Shown: positions 5,039 to 5,529 of the stretch, piece by piece
Position numbering within the stretch: the stretch's first letter is position 1
How the letters are laid out: each line of letters opens with the position of its first letter
Origin: JBFISM01 sp041608535
GTDB taxonomy: Bacteria > Actinomycetota > Acidimicrobiia > Spongiisociales > UBA5794
NCBI GenBank assembly: GCA_041608535.1
Contig: JBFISM010000183.1
Span: 1 to 5,529, forward strand
DNA length: 5,529 bases
Direction of reading: 5' to 3'
Position numbers and translations under genes: made by a program
The notes under the pieces: generated by a model
Database searches by the model: none
What the model was told of the DNA's origin: nothing
Seen by the model: only the letters and a program-made list of their open reading frames with translations

Positions 5039-5529
5039 GTGAGTCGCAGTTTCATCAAACCACCGACGCTGCGCACCCACCGCATCGGTGAGGAGCGCAA
5101 GGCTTCTTGGTTTGAGCTGTTCTACGACCTCGCCTTCGTCGTCGCCGTGGCACAGCTGGGGCAGCGGCTGCTCGGGGACTCGACTCTCACCGGTTTCCTG
5201 TCCTACGCCGGCTTGTTCGTAGCTGTGTGGTGGGCCTGGGCCAGCTACACCTTCTACGCCGATCGCTACGACACCGACGATCTGGGTCAGCGTCTGCTGT
5301 CCGTGCTGCAGATGGTCGCCATCGTGTTGCTCGCCACCAGCCTCACCGGCGACACCGACTCCACCGTTGCCTTCGCCCTGGCCTATTCGCTCGCTCAGAC
5401 CGCAATCGTGCTCATGTACGTGCGTGCCTATCGCCATGTCCGGGAGACCCGTCCCCTGGTTCGCGGCTACATCGTCGGGTTCTCGACCAGTGCGGCGATC
5501 TGGCTCATCTCGGCGGCGGCGCCCGAGCC
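5039..5529 (+). CDS. ltrA: LtrA-family membrane protein, N-terminal part (3' end beyond window)
   Basis: The 163 visible residues carry the family signature WFELFYDLAFVVAVAQLG (24-41), within the first membrane segment. Further hydrophobic segments are seen at about 53-73 (FLSYAGLFVAVWWAWASYTF), 86-102, 110-128 and 144-161. A short basic tail before the first one (RSFIKPPTLRTHRIGEERKA) is also typical. The family is named low temperature requirement A after a Listeria gene; these are integral membrane proteins of about 350-400 residues whose transported or bound ligand is not known. GTG 5039 is the only good start in frame; no ATG or GTG lies upstream in it within the intergenic region. An ATG at 5028 is in another frame and stops after 4 codons. 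The gene probably has a leaderless transcript. It is divergent from the nuclease gene, with about 100 bp between the starts, and no functional link is evident. Confidence 0.88.
   Translation, partial: MSRSFIKPPTLRTHRIGEERKASWFELFYDLAFVVAVAQLGQRLLGDSTLTGFLSYAGLFVAVWWAWASYTFYADRYDTDDLGQRLLSVLQMVAIVLLATSLTGDTDSTVAFALAYSLAQTAIVLMYVRAYRHVRETRPLVRGYIVGFSTSAAIWLISAAAPE

Overview
The window is GC-rich DNA whose gene content fits a high-GC actinobacterium: an ECF-type sigma factor, a TY-Chap/YbjN-like small protein, a TM0106-type RecB-like nuclease, an LtrA membrane protein, GTG starts and a probable leaderless start. A lineage such as Acidimicrobiia is possible, but nothing here fixes the class. No transposase, CRISPR array, rRNA or tRNA gene was recognised.

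Layout. Positions 1-257 (minus) hold the N-terminal part of an ECF-type sigma factor that runs off the left edge. Upstream of it lie a hairpin (367-398), a tandem 12-bp repeat (444-473) and a small unrecognised gene on the minus strand (477-680). That small gene has the best Shine-Dalgarno sequence in the window, next to a perfect 8-bp inverted repeat. An AT-rich divergent promoter region (about 726-757) separates it from a 152-residue TY-Chap-like protein on the plus strand (816-1274).

Positions 1275-2128 hold no convincing protein gene but much non-coding structure. There is a perfect 13-bp hairpin (1325-1364) behind the TY-Chap gene, a second imperfect hairpin (1364-1411), and a 118-nt element (1434-1551) that folds on itself with about 39 pairs. 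An AT-richer stretch follows, with two dyads and three DnaA-box-like 9-mers (1790-1798, 1924-1932, 1935-1943). The last two are 11 bp apart in the same orientation.

A translationally coupled pair follows on the plus strand: an HD-domain protein with PhnZ/MIOX-like metal-ligand spacing (2129-2683) and a VOC/glyoxalase-like protein (2680-3045), overlapping by ATGA. Converging on it with a 14-bp gap is a large minus-strand gene (3060-about 4940). It encodes a TM0106-family protein joining a Cas4/RecB-type PD-(D/E)XK nuclease with an iron-sulfur cysteine set to a C-terminal RNase H-like exonuclease-type domain. Divergent from it, an LtrA-family membrane protein begins at GTG 5039 and runs off the right edge.

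The HD and VOC proteins probably act in one small-molecule pathway, which the sequence does not identify. The nuclease is probably a DNA-processing or repair enzyme. The most unusual parts are the folded RNA candidate and the DnaA-box cluster in the 850-bp gene-free stretch, with no dnaA, dnaN or plasmid rep gene in view.
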